NCBI RefSeq assembly: GCF_000004825.1
Contig: NW_008805070.1
Span: 1,178,001 to 1,242,000, forward strand
Length of the DNA: 64,000 nt
Direction: 5' to 3'
Source: Heterostelium album PN500
Taxonomy: Eukaryota > Evosea > Eumycetozoa > Acytosteliales > Acytosteliaceae
Shown: one piece after another, positions 46,644 through 56,375 of the stretch
Numbering within the stretch: position 1 is the stretch's first letter
Layout of the letters: the number at the start of each line of letters is the position of its first letter
The notes under the pieces: model-generated
What the model saw: only the letters and a program-made list of their open reading frames with translations
Told to the model about the DNA's origin: nothing
Database searches by the model: none
Position numbers and translations under genes: made by a program

Positions 46644-48637
46644 TTAGATGTCATCTTCTAAATCGGATGAAGAGATAGGCGATGACATTGCAGGTGATGA
46701 TGGTGGAGTTTCTACATGAGTTGGTTTGTGTCTTTTGTTTGATTTTTGCTCGGCTGGTGCATTGTTTTCTTTTGATGCTGACTTTGTTGTTGAATTTAAA
46801 TCTGATTTGTTCTTGAGTGAATTGACGAAGGAATTGTCTGCAAATTGTTTTTCATCTGAATTGCCACCAAGCATCATTGATATATATCTCTTGGTTTCTG
46901 TCATAAGTTGATTCTTTAATAAAATGGTGGTATCGTACATAGATACTGGTGTATCGAGATTGAGCAAATGTCTTCTGAAATATTCTTGACTGTAAATGAT
47001 GATAAATGAGAGATAATATTAATAAATTGCTAACTAACGAGATTTGTTTGTTATATTATATAACATATATATCAAATACATACCCTTGAGTTGGTGATAA
47101 AGTAAAAGTTGGTTGAGAAGGGAAAAGAAGGAAAGTAAAGGTAAATAAAGTGAAAAATACCTGTTTTTTTTACAAAAAAGAAGAAATATATGTAAAGATA
47201 TTATTAGAACTTTGATCGATGAATGCAATAATAGTTGTTGTTATTTTTTTTTTTTTTTTTAATTACTTACAAATAGAGAAAGAGTGGCAGCTGTTTTTTT
47301 AGAATCAGCACTGCCTATGGAGAAGATCTTACCGAATGCCTCTGCCAACGATGGGTTGGCTTTAAGTGTTTGAGTGAGAGAGAAGAGTTGTTTCTTGAGT
47401 TCACGATTCTCCTCTTTGATTTCAGTGAGCTGTTGTTTGATGTTGGAACACTCGTTGTTGGTTTTTTGTAGTTTCGATTCGATCGATTCTACGTAGACCT
47501 TACGACGTGAACGAGACTGAGAAGCGTATTCACGATTCTTTATGAGACGTCTCTGTTTTTTCAGCTCCTTCTCGTCGGATGGAGTGAGAACGTGGTGTTG
47601 TTTCAACTTGGAGACATACTCTTCAATCTCTTTACTCGACAATTTAAGTACCTGGTCCTTTGACAATACTGTAAATCCAGATGTATCGATGTCTTCATCA
47701 CGACCACGCTTCTTGGTTGGTAGGTGGTCGTACTCTGATTCTTGGGAGCTCTCAGAGGATGAAGTTGGGTCATCGGATATATAGGCTTCTGAATGCTCAG
47801 TAAAACTTGGGACAATCGACTTTAATTGATTCATAAAGTTGTCTTTGGAGAATGGTTTGTCAACCATTTCATTGAAATCGGAACTAAATTGTAAATACTA
47901 TTAGTAAATCAAATGATTTGGAATAGTGGGCAGTTATTATTATCAAAAATTGGAATATAATAAAAATCTTACCTATTATTATCTATTATTGGTGCAATAA
48001 GTTGTTGTGTATTAATTTGATTATTGTGGTGGTTGTTATTAATTGATTGATTGTTGTTGTTGTTATTATTATTGATTTGACTTGTAAATGGGTTGACGAG
48101 TGGAATTATATCGGACTTTGGTGTGTTTTGTTGTACGAAACTAAAGACCATGTTATACTCTGGTGAAAAGGTTGGAATTTGTTGTTGTGGCGATGTTGGG
48201 AAGTCTTGGATTGGCGACGACTGTGTGGAGGACGATGACGAGTAGTATGATGGCACTGGCGACGACGAGAGTGTTTGTTCGTCGATAAACTGTGGGAGAC
48301 TGACGAAATTGGTGGCCGGGATCTCCTGTGATGATTGTGTGTCGTTACTGTTGAGGTTGAGGTAACATGATGGACTGGTTTCACCGTCCTGATGCATACC
48401 GTTTGACATCAACATTGGATTGTGTGTCATGAAACCGGTGCTCGATTTAGTTGAGCCACACGATTGCATTTGATTGTATCCATTACCGAATTCGAAATTC
48501 AACAATTCAACAGACTTGTTCAATGCGACCGGTGATGTACGTGATTGTAAAGTTTGCATACCACCTCCCAATGGTTGCATAAAGTTGAACCAAAGTTCAT
48601 TTGATGAATTTGTAATTGAATTATCAATATCTGCCAT
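46644..48637 (-). CDS. Membrane-anchored bZIP transcription factor (ATF6/CREB3-like layout)
   Basis: Four exons (48637-47973, 47883-47271, 47160-47084, 46989-46644) give 566 residues. Residues 1-220 are a Ser/Asn/Gln-rich activation-type region. The basic region (about 330-350) reads KKQRRLIKNREYASQSRSRRK and is followed by a leucine zipper. The end of exon 2 plus the 77-base exon 3 form one hydrophobic helix (ATLSLF joined to VFFTLFTFTFLLF, about 419-440). The remaining 120 residues would lie in the ER lumen and contain FRRHLLN, which fits the RxxL pattern of the site-1 protease. This order (activation domain, bZIP, membrane helix, lumenal tail) matches factors released from the ER by cleavage. 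If the intron after exon 2 is retained, translation stops after three codons and gives a soluble bZIP. Confidence 0.78.
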
Positions 48638-50490
48638 CTTTTATATATATATATATTTATTTTTTATTACAATAACTTTTTATTTTATTATTTATTATTT
48701 TTATTTATTTATATTTTATTTATTTTTGTTTTATATATTTATTTATTTTTATTTTTATTATTTTTTTATATATTTATTTTAAAAACAACAACTAGACTAA
48801 CTAAATGATGATTTGAAATATGTAAAATTTACGATATTTTATTTTTATAAATTTAAATTAAATTAAATTTATTATATATATATATTGATTAATATTATTA
48901 TTTATTTAGAAAAAAGATAATAATAGAAAATAGAGATATGTTGGGAATTAATTAAACTAAAGTTGAAATAAAAAAAGTTAACAATCAAATGTTTATTGCT
49001 TGTTTAGTGTTGTTCCTCAAAAAATTCTTAATTTCCAAAGTACCTTTAATTTTATTTTATTTTTATTTTTTTTATTATTTTTTTCTGTTGTGGTAAATGC
49101 AATGCTGGTTGCAACGTGGTCAAAAAAAAATGAGAATAAAAAAATCAAAAAAACAAACAAAACAGAAAACAACTGACCCCCACACCTTCGTATAAATGTT
49201 TTTGGATTAGCATTATTTTCTTCACCGATTTTAATTTGTGTAATTTGATTGGATTTGTTTTTTTTTTCAATAGTTTTCAGATGAATCATCGAGCTTTATG
49301 ATTTAGTATTTCTTTTGGTATTGGTACCTCTCTAACATCTAAAAATTAAATTGTTGTGTGAAAATACATTAGTCCCGGTTGTTTAATGAAATGATTGGGC
49401 TTGCATCGATTATCAGAGGATCCTTTTAAATTTATGAACCCTGTTTTTTTGTTTTTTGTATTTTTTGCTGACATGTTACCACCTAAGTCGATGTGGCATT
49501 CAGTGTTGTTGTTGCGTGTTCAGTAATGTTCAACACCCACGTCATGTCTTATACTGTTCATTGAGGCAAATTTTATTAATATGGTGGTGCTATCAACCAC
49601 TTTTAACCAATGATACTTGTACTTTTGAGCGGTATCTTAAATTAAATAAAAAATAAAATAAATAAAATAAAACAACAATCTTTAACTTATTAAAATAACA
49701 TATTTATTTCTATATAGAATTTAGTTTTGATTAAGCAAACTCTAACTAATTATAATTTATAGATGTATTTAAATCATTGAAAAATTTGGAACAATATAAA
49801 TATTTTTTTTGAGTAGGAATAAACCAAATTCCAAGTTTGTTCGGTTTTGATAGATATGTCCCTCCAATAATATCCACTGATTGAATCTATGAATTTTTAT
49901 TTAAAAAATATTAATAATTTTGTACTAATAGGAGTTAGATGTACCGAAATAATATAAGGAGCTCCGAGATAATTATTATTTTTAATTTTATTTTTTTGTT
50001 GAGCAAACATCTTAGGACTTTTCCAAAATAAGAAATTTTGCTCAAGTTTTTATTTTAACAGATAAACAAAAAAATAAAATTAAAAATAATAAAAAATGAT
50101 ATCTCTGAATCATCTCGAGATAAGTTATATTTGAATCATCACTTAGTATAAATATGGTCTACAACACGATGATTTAGAAGGTAATTTACTTAAACACCCA
50201 AACCCAATCATTGAATCTCTTGTCCAAATAAGAAATTTCATATTCTATTGGGAATTAGTTTATTATTGGATATTTATTCTTTAATATATTATTTATTTAT
50301 TAATAGTTCTTTTATTAAATAAACCTGTAAATGAAGATATTTTGATGAGATTTATATTTATAAAAAGAACTTGATTCTTTTGAAATTCCGAGGATCAATC
50401 GATTCTTTTTAGTCAGACGAATCTTAAAAAAAATGTTTTAAAAAAAAACAAAATTAAGATTTGATATTTATTTTTTGTACAAAGTATATT
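48638..50490. promoter_or_regulatory. 1.85 kb divergent intergenic region with a possible structured RNA
   Basis: Lies between two divergent genes. A+T content is high except around 49160-49190 (CCCCCACACC, a G-box-like block) and 49470-49640. The latter is GC-richer, with pairings GACATG/CATGTC (49470-49475 with 49543-49548), GTGTTG/CAACAC, and hairpin GTGGT-loop-ACCAC (49584-49600) followed by TTTT. It could be a small non-coding RNA, but no known family is recognised. Short frames at 49017-49289 and 49456-49656 are not supported. Confidence 0.3.
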
Positions 50491-51120
50491 ATGACAGGTG
50501 TTGATATAAAAGAGATTATAGGTGATTACAATTTATTCTTGAGAATATTGTTGGGACATCTCAAGGAGAAAGGTATAGATGTCAATGGATTACAATCCGA
50601 TCATATCTGTTATAGAGTGTCATCGCAAGAGAACTACCAGTTGAAAAAGTCACAGTTTCTCGAGTCGGGACATCAGTTGCTTGCAGAGACACCTGTCAAC
50701 GGCAGATTGATCAGTACGTTCAAGCTGGCGGAACCACTGCGCTACGTCGATCCACTCGACGGATCGGTACGGTTGGTACCTATGGTAGAGCTACCCTCGC
50801 CAAAGCCGTCACGACCACAACTCGACGGACTGGAACACGCAGAGTTTGTTACCGAGCAGGACTTCACATCGTTGATCTCACAACACAAAGAGAGAATCGA
50901 CGCTCGATCCGATGCCAAGACCGTTCTAGAGGCATTGAACAAGGAGTTAAATGCCGACGTAGAGTTTGAATTTGTATTAACAGAGCAAGAGAAGAGAGAG
51001 ATCAATCACCCCGAGGAGCGAATGAGTGAAAGACGTACTTTCTCTGCCAAATTTCACCATCAATCTTTAGAAAAAGTAATTGAAATCGAACTTGAAATGG
51101 AAAAGAATAATCATAAATAA
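50491..51120 (+). CDS. YecM-family protein (bacterial-type)
   Basis: Single exon, 209 residues. It resembles bacterial YecM, a compact fold related to vicinal-oxygen-chelate/isomerase proteins and of uncertain function. Seen: GLQSDHICYRVSSQENYQ, LLAETPVNGRLISTFKL, LVPMVELPSPK and LDGLEHAEFVTEQDF, matching the conserved order of the family, and near the C-terminus FSAKFHHQSLEKVIEIE, the counterpart of the bacterial KFHPWSIEEIV end. The start ATG at 50491 is the first in frame. The gene is intronless and its centre is GC-rich compared with the flanks. A bacterial origin is likely but unproven. The enzyme activity and location are unknown. Confidence 0.8.
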   Translation: MTGVDIKEIIGDYNLFLRILLGHLKEKGIDVNGLQSDHICYRVSSQENYQLKKSQFLESGHQLLAETPVNGRLISTFKLAEPLRYVDPLDGSVRLVPMVELPSPKPSRPQLDGLEHAEFVTEQDFTSLISQHKERIDARSDAKTVLEALNKELNADVEFEFVLTEQEKREINHPEERMSERRTFSAKFHHQSLEKVIEIELEMEKNNHK

Positions 51121-51217
51121 AAATAATATTTAATCTTGTAAAAAAAAACTTTCTTTAAAAATTTTACAACTTAAGATTAAATTTTACTAGTCTTTTTTAT
51201 ATATATAAAGTAGAGCA

Positions 51218-51473
51218 ATGAGTGGTTCAACTACTACAAAATGGTCACAGAGAGTTGCTCAATCATTGAGTAAATGCTCAATAGAGGTAGGTTTTAATTA
51301 ATATTAATGATTATATTTGGTTTTTAAAAACTAACTTTATCATCTTCTATTATTTGTAGTCTGCAGCATATGCGGGTTGTGTTGTTAAGAATCTAGATAA
51401 TATAGAGCATAATATTTGTAATACAGAGTTTCAGCGATTCAAGCAGTGTATTGCAAAACATTCAAAGAGATAA
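51218..51473 (+). CDS. ndufaf8: NDUFAF8-like twin CX9C protein (complex I assembly)
   Basis: Two exons (51218-51286 and 51360-51473), phase 0, encode only 60 residues. The cysteines form two CX9C motifs 12 residues apart: C-SIESAAYAG-C, with the splice inside it, and C-NTEFQRFKQ-C. The pattern AAYAGCV...EFQRFKQCIA matches the mitochondrial complex I assembly factor NDUFAF8 (AAYGRCV...EFEALRSCF in human, from memory). Such proteins are imported through the intermembrane-space disulfide relay. The start MSGSTTTKWSQRVAQ is close to the family length. The gene lies just downstream of the YecM gene, 97 bases apart and on the same strand. Confidence 0.7.
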
Positions 51474-51775
51474 AAGAACTGTGGATATTATTATTGTGAT
51501 CAAGATAAAACTTGAAACTATTCGAATGATTATTACTTACTATAGTTGAATATATAATGATTTAAGATCATGGTATTCTATAGTGTTAGTCAATGTAAAA
51601 ATAAATATTATAAAATACACATAATAACAATAACATTTGATTGTCATTTTTTATTTATTTTACATTGTTGTGGATCTTTTCTCATATCATTGGTGCCAGA
51701 AAGAATTGGAATGTACATAAATTGTATGTATTACTTATTAGGTATGTTAGTTTGTAAATTTAGTAAAATGAATGC

Positions 51776-52872
51776 TTATATATTAACATACAAAATCATA
51801 GATAATGGAAGATCTTGACCGAATTGTAAGAGACATTCCTTGACAGACAACTTTTTCAATACTTTATCTAACTTTAAGAAGTAGCTATTCTTGAATTCAA
51901 TGTCGAATACACTTTTACCGATAATGAAGAAGTCTTTTGTTTTCTAAGTTATTTCGAATATTAGTAACACAATGCTTTGTTGCAACCTGATTAAATCTTA
52001 TACATACATTGTTGTAGAGTGTGATACTTGACTTTACCAACTTGTCAGATGCTTTCTTCCACTATGTAAATTATTTAGAAAAAGATAATCAAATACATTA
52101 CTTACCTTCAAACAATAAGCAGTTTTCATTCAATCCTATCTTTAAAGGGAATTTGCTGAAGGGTTTCAACTCAGCAAGTACCTCTATTAATAAATAGCTT
52201 TGAAAAAGTACCTCTTCATTCATTATATGAGCAACTTTAGATCTATCTATTCTTTATTTATATAAATAACTTACCACTTTCATATTTAAGATCAGGTGTA
52301 ACTATTTTTTCTATTACAAATGTAAATTCAGATGGTGATTAGTTTGTAATTAAAAAAAAGATTGAATGATCGATTGGTATACCAGAGGATTGACATAACA
52401 TTTCAGGTATCTTGTGGGTTGATATGTAACCACCGGTTCTATGAAATATGAGTTCAAATATATCATCATAGTATTTAACGACGATAGAATCAATCGAGTT
52501 TTTATTCTTCAAACAAAGATCAACCAATTCAACTTTCAAAACGATACTAATAGGATTTTCACTTTAATATAAAACATTAGTATATGAGGATATATAATTT
52601 AATGGTCATTTGTTAAACATACATAAAGAAATCACTAAAGAATGATTTATCAAAAATAATATCCAAGAATAATACTTGTGCTCCTAAATATTATTATGAT
52701 AGAAAGTATATTTAGATTCTAATCGATCATATCTACGATCATCATTTATACCATCAAAAGAATACATATGAATAGCATTGCTATTGATCTCCAAAGTAAT
52801 AAAATCAACAAAAATAGAGAGACATTGAAATACAGATATAAATATCTTACTTCTCTCTGTATCACTTATCAT
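51776..52872 (-). CDS. PCNA-like sliding clamp protein
   Basis: Seven small exons (52872-52752, 52683-52623, 52561-52383, 52310-52275, 52183-52106, 52051-52008, 51943-51776) keep frame and give about 228 residues. The product reads as a DNA sliding clamp. The N-terminal strand-helix VFQCLSIFVDFITLEINSN is followed by MYSFDGAQVLFLDIIF, the counterpart of MDSSHVSLVQL in PCNA. Then come IVLKVELVDLCLKNKNSIDS, KYYDDIFELIFHRTGG and, near the end, YFLKLDKVLKKLSVKECLL then FGQDLPLSMILYVNI, equivalent to the DVPLVVEYKI strand of PCNA. It is shorter than typical PCNA (about 260). It could be a 9-1-1 subunit (Hus1, Rad1 or Rad9 type) or a divergent PCNA. The acceptor at 52052 (GAAGAAAG) is inferred from frame. 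Confidence 0.62.
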
Positions 52873-53053
52873 TCAATTAATTAATAATAATATTAATAAT
52901 AGTTTAATCAATAATACATACATAATTGCTTTAAACATATTGTAATAATATATCTTTAAACAATAACAAAATAAAATAAACTATGTTTATTGTTAAAAGT
53001 TGTTCAACCAAAATAGAATTAAAAAAAATCAAAAAGAAAAAAGAAAAAAGAAG

Positions 53054-54187
53054 TTAAATTAATAATTCTAATTGTTTTCTTTTCTTTTCCTTCCAATTGG
53101 TGATATGTTTTGTATCTTCATCGATTTGATTTAATCTTTGAAGTGATATATTGATTTGATTGTTTTGATTATTATTATTATTATTTACAGTTTGTTGTTG
53201 TTGTTGTAGATTACTAATTGATTTATCTAATGTGTTTAATGAGAATCTAGATTGGTTGAGTGTAAATTGACATGCACGAGCATAGTCTATCGATTGAATG
53301 TGTGATGTTTTGATTTCCTTTTCACAGTTCTGAATGAGTGGTGCAGTCATGTTCTTGGAGTTTGATGATTGTACCATTGTATTCCATAGGAGTACCAATA
53401 GTTTGCGTGCAGAGATATCTGTTATACCCCAGGCAATCAGACATTTCTCTATCTCCAGTGGATGTTCAGCAGTGTGGCACATCGAAACAATAGTATTACC
53501 CAGACACTGTAGCCACTGATCTTCCAAATCAACAGACAACACCGACTTTAACAGTAAATAGACAAACGGTCTCATTCTATTAAAGTTTATCTTTGTTCCT
53601 CTTCCATTTTGTTGTTGTATTGTTTTTGAATATACCCAAGGTTGACTACCAGACAACATCGTTCCAATGATAGATCTTACTTTCCAATGATGTTTTTTCA
53701 TTCTTTTAAATATATCTTTTTTTATTGTTACAACACTATTATTATTGCTATTATTATCATTATTATTGTTATTATTATTTTTAATTTTTAATATGATTCT
53801 ATTGTTATTTATAAGTTGTTGTTGTTGTTGTTGAGTAATTAATCGTTTATTTGATTTTAACATCTTTATGTTTGATTGTAACATTTGTATTTCAATGGGA
53901 GGATGAGCACTATCGATGATATTAACATTGTTATAGTTAAAGAGTGATAGTAGCTTCTGGATGATGGAAGGTGGTTGTTTTATAGTTGGATCGAGCCGAG
54001 TAAGAACAGTGGTTGGTGTTGCCTCTGAATTGAGAAGATGTGATTTTTTACATTTCTTTCCATATCTACATTTACCAAACTTTCTAAAAAGGAAGCAAAT
54101 CTCTTTACCATTTATATCATATTCTATGATTTTTTCATTATTACTAGTATTATCTTCATTGTTATTATTTTTTAAACTTTTGTTCAT
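53054..54187 (-). CDS. CCCH zinc-finger protein
   Basis: Single exon, 377 residues. Near the N-terminus CFLFRKFGKCRYGKKCKKSH is a canonical C-x8-C-x5-C-x3-H finger, which usually binds RNA. The rest is unfamiliar: Asn/Gln tracts, a central helical part (MRPFVYLLLKSVLSVDLEDQ and IEKCLIAWGITDISARKLL) that looks like a folded helical domain, and a basic C-terminal coil (WKEKKRKQLELLI). It is probably an RNA-processing or RNA-turnover factor by inference. It diverges from the RNase H2C gene, sharing a roughly 270-base T-rich spacer. Confidence 0.75.
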   Translation of the reverse strand: MNKSLKNNNNEDNTSNNEKIIEYDINGKEICFLFRKFGKCRYGKKCKKSHLLNSEATPTTVLTRLDPTIKQPPSIIQKLLSLFNYNNVNIIDSAHPPIEIQMLQSNIKMLKSNKRLITQQQQQQLINNNRIILKIKNNNNNNNDNNSNNNSVVTIKKDIFKRMKKHHWKVRSIIGTMLSGSQPWVYSKTIQQQNGRGTKINFNRMRPFVYLLLKSVLSVDLEDQWLQCLGNTIVSMCHTAEHPLEIEKCLIAWGITDISARKLLVLLWNTMVQSSNSKNMTAPLIQNCEKEIKTSHIQSIDYARACQFTLNQSRFSLNTLDKSISNLQQQQQTVNNNNNNQNNQINISLQRLNQIDEDTKHITNWKEKKRKQLELLI

Positions 54188-54460
54188 TTAATTAAATTAA
54201 TTTGAAACAAAAAAAAAAATTGTCTTTTTTTCTTTTTTTCTTTTTTTTTTAAGAACTTTTGACAAATTCAAACTCTCATAAAGTTATTTTAATAATATTT
54301 AATATCTTTCTTTTTAAATAGAAATCTCATAAAGATCACTCTAACAAAAGAAATCGTGACCTTACTTTTTTTTTTTTCCCTTCGCTTTTTTTCAAATTTT
54401 TTTTTTATTTTAAATTTTTGTATATTTATTTTTTAAAACTATTAGTATTCTATTATTAAA

Positions 54461-55216
54461 ATGATTATATTTAAAGGAACTGATAGTAGTGTTAGAGGTG
54501 AGAAATCAAAGTTGAAACCATCAATAGAAATATCAAAATGTTCTTTGGGTATCGATCCAACCAATCTTCACTTGTTACCTTTTTCTATTGGTCATAATGG
54601 TCATGCAAAAGTATCTAGTTTCTTTCATATTAAAAATGAAGATGGTATGAATTCAAAATTATACAATCAACAATCGGTTTTTGAAAGTAAAACATTATAT
54701 ATATTTACATTAAAATCAAAAACAAAAACAAAAGGTGTTTTAAGTTCAACTTTTAGAGGTATAAGATTATATGGTACATCATTAAAGTTACCGTCATGTT
54801 ATAATGGTTTTGTTTATAGAGCTGATAATAATAGTAACAACAGTAACAGTAGTATAAAAGATGATACAGTCGCTAATAAATGGGAGTTGCTTTCAAAGTT
54901 TGATTCATTCAATTATTGGAATAGAGAGAAGAAACCTACAATCCACGATCCTGTACAGCAAGCAATGAAGTGGATGGATATTTCACAACATATTTATAAA
55001 CCTGTAACAAAAGAAATGATGGAGCAAGAAAAGAATAGAATGGAAGAAGAAGACAGCCTATTGGATAGTAAGAACAAGACCACGCTAACCGAAGAAGCGG
55101 ATACATCAAAAACAACAGAAAAGGAGATTGATGAAAAAGTTACAGATAAAGTTGAAGAAAAGACAGAGGATCAAGATGACAATAACGATAGACCAAAAAA
55201 GAGAGTCAGAAGTTAA
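54461..55216 (+). CDS. rnaseh2C: Ribonuclease H2 subunit C
   Basis: Single exon, 251 residues. RNase H2 removes ribonucleotides from DNA, and subunit C forms a triple-barrel scaffold with subunit B. Seen: LHLLPFSIGHNGHAKVSSFF, then STFRGIRLYGTSLKLPSCYN with GFVY. These are the two conserved blocks of the subunit C family (FLPC..DG.A.V..FF and FRGR.L.G..V.LP.GY.G). A segment FNYWNREKKPTIHDPVQQAM follows and could contact the complex. The C-terminal 70 residues are a charged Glu/Lys/Thr tail ending in a basic, possibly nuclear-localising KKRVRS. It is longer than the human protein because of this tail. Confidence 0.8.
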   Translation: MIIFKGTDSSVRGEKSKLKPSIEISKCSLGIDPTNLHLLPFSIGHNGHAKVSSFFHIKNEDGMNSKLYNQQSVFESKTLYIFTLKSKTKTKGVLSSTFRGIRLYGTSLKLPSCYNGFVYRADNNSNNSNSSIKDDTVANKWELLSKFDSFNYWNREKKPTIHDPVQQAMKWMDISQHIYKPVTKEMMEQEKNRMEEEDSLLDSKNKTTLTEEADTSKTTEKEIDEKVTDKVEEKTEDQDDNNDRPKKRVRS

Positions 55217-55391
55217 TAGATAATGTTAGTTTTAAATAAATTATAGATTTGTTTTCAAGACATGTTCAAGTTGAAACATACTTTTTAGAGTAGATTAATT
55301 TGAGTACCTAAAATAAAATTGCAATTTGAATCAAATTTTCACAAAAAAAATACATATAAAAAAATATATTAATAAATGAGGAAATATACAA

Positions 55392-55462
55392 GCGCATGTG
55401 GTCTAGTGGTAGAATTGAACGTTGCCATCGTTTAGGCCCGAGTTCGATTCTCGGCATGCGCA
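55392..55462 (+). tRNA. tRNA-Gly (anticodon GCC), copy 1
   Basis: 71 bases. The acceptor GCGCATG pairs with CATGCGC, followed by A. A box TGGTCTAGTGG, B box AGTTCGATTCT, anticodon loop TTGCCAT giving GCC. No intron. A T-run (ATTTTT) follows directly and would serve as Pol III terminator. It is identical to the copy at 60413-60483, including ATACAA just before it. Confidence 0.95.
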
Positions 55463-55479
55463 CATTTTTAGTATGTGTC

Positions 55480-55707
55480 AAAGGACCGCAAGCGGCAAAA
55501 AAACCAATTACCACAAGCTTAATTTCACAATCGCTAATTCTATCTCCCAAGGAATCACTGTCGATTGCTCTGCATTAACGCGTAAATTTAAATCTGATTG
55601 GAATCTAAATCCTTCCAACTACGTGCCACCGCTTTATACTGTTGTTCATCAACACGCAACTACTGTTAGATCTATTCTATCCTAATACTACTCAACTTAT
55701 TAATAAC

Positions 55708-55741
<34 letters not shown>

Positions 55742-55866
55742 TTTTATTGGCTATATTTCTCACGGCCTGTGTGAGAATGTAAATATAATATAAAACACGA
55801 ACTAGCAGGTTAATATCAATACCTGCAATTTGTTGACTGATCATGAGTCAACAAATCTTTTTTTTT

Positions 55867-55900
<34 letters not shown>
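55480..55900 (+). mobile_element. LINE 3' end fragment with poly(A) (TRE-like)
   Basis: Starts a few bases after tRNA-Gly copy 1. An open frame ends FKSDWNLNPSNYVPPL... TTVRSILS with stop at 55683. The last 90 bases (55596-55685) match 59712-59801 with 5 mismatches and no gap. These are the C-terminal codons of an ORF2-type reverse transcriptase. The 3' untranslated part has an ATA microsatellite, then three hairpins: TCTCAC/GTGAGA (55758-55776), GCAGGT/ACCTGC (55805-55826) and TTTGTTGACT/AGTCAACAAA (55829-55855). A T9 run and 32 consecutive A (55869-55900) follow. Position immediately downstream of a tRNA gene suggests the TRE3 group of tRNA-targeted retrotransposons. Nearly all of the element upstream is missing. 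Confidence 0.7.
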
Positions 55901-55902
<2 letters not shown>

Positions 55903-56375
55903 AGGTACATGTGGTTGTCCAACTCCAATCCGTTCATCTACTCCAAGAAATATAAAAACATAATGAAAAAGACGAGATCTTTACAACCATGGTTACGTGG
56001 TGGCATCTCGCTATGATCTAAAGAAAATCTACGACCACCTTTTGATCGTCAAGCATGGCATTCCACCACTAACACTCCGGGGACTCGTACGTCTAAAAAA
56101 ATGATTTAAACCCCTATCTCACACATTGTTGGCATGTTTTTTATAAAAATAATTGAAAAAAAAGCACCTATATTTGGTAAAACGTAGTAGGTACTTTTGA
56201 ACCCCAAGCAAGATTCTCATCCTCACTGAAAAACAAAAAAATTTTGGCAGTTGTGTGGTCACCCACAATTTTTTTTTAATTTTTTTTTAATTTTTTTTAA
56301 TTTTTTTTTTTTTTTTTAATTGTTACCTGTATACAGAATATATTATATTATTCTAGTTATGATTTTTTTTAAAAG
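55901..56375. other. Decayed coding-like remnant and simple-sequence DNA
   Basis: 55920-56110 is GC-richer than surrounding intergenic DNA. One plus-strand frame reads ASRYDLKKIYDHLLIVKHGI followed by PPLTLRGLVRLKK and a stop, but it has no start and its family is not recognised; it is probably transposon or gene debris. From about 56265 to 56325 the sequence is T runs broken by AA. Confidence 0.3.

Noticed and set aside
49017-49656. Two short frames (minus 49017-49289, plus 49456-49656)
   Set aside because: Low-complexity Lys/Asn/Phe composition in one; the other overlaps the possible structured RNA and has no family signal.
51570-51818. 82-residue plus-strand frame downstream of the NDUFAF8-like gene
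   Set aside because: It overlaps the last exon of the PCNA-like gene on the other strand, is A+T-driven and shows no motif.
55308-55578. Protein frames overlapping tRNA-Gly copy 1
   Set aside because: They read through a complete tRNA gene on both strands, and the similar frame is not maintained around copy 2.
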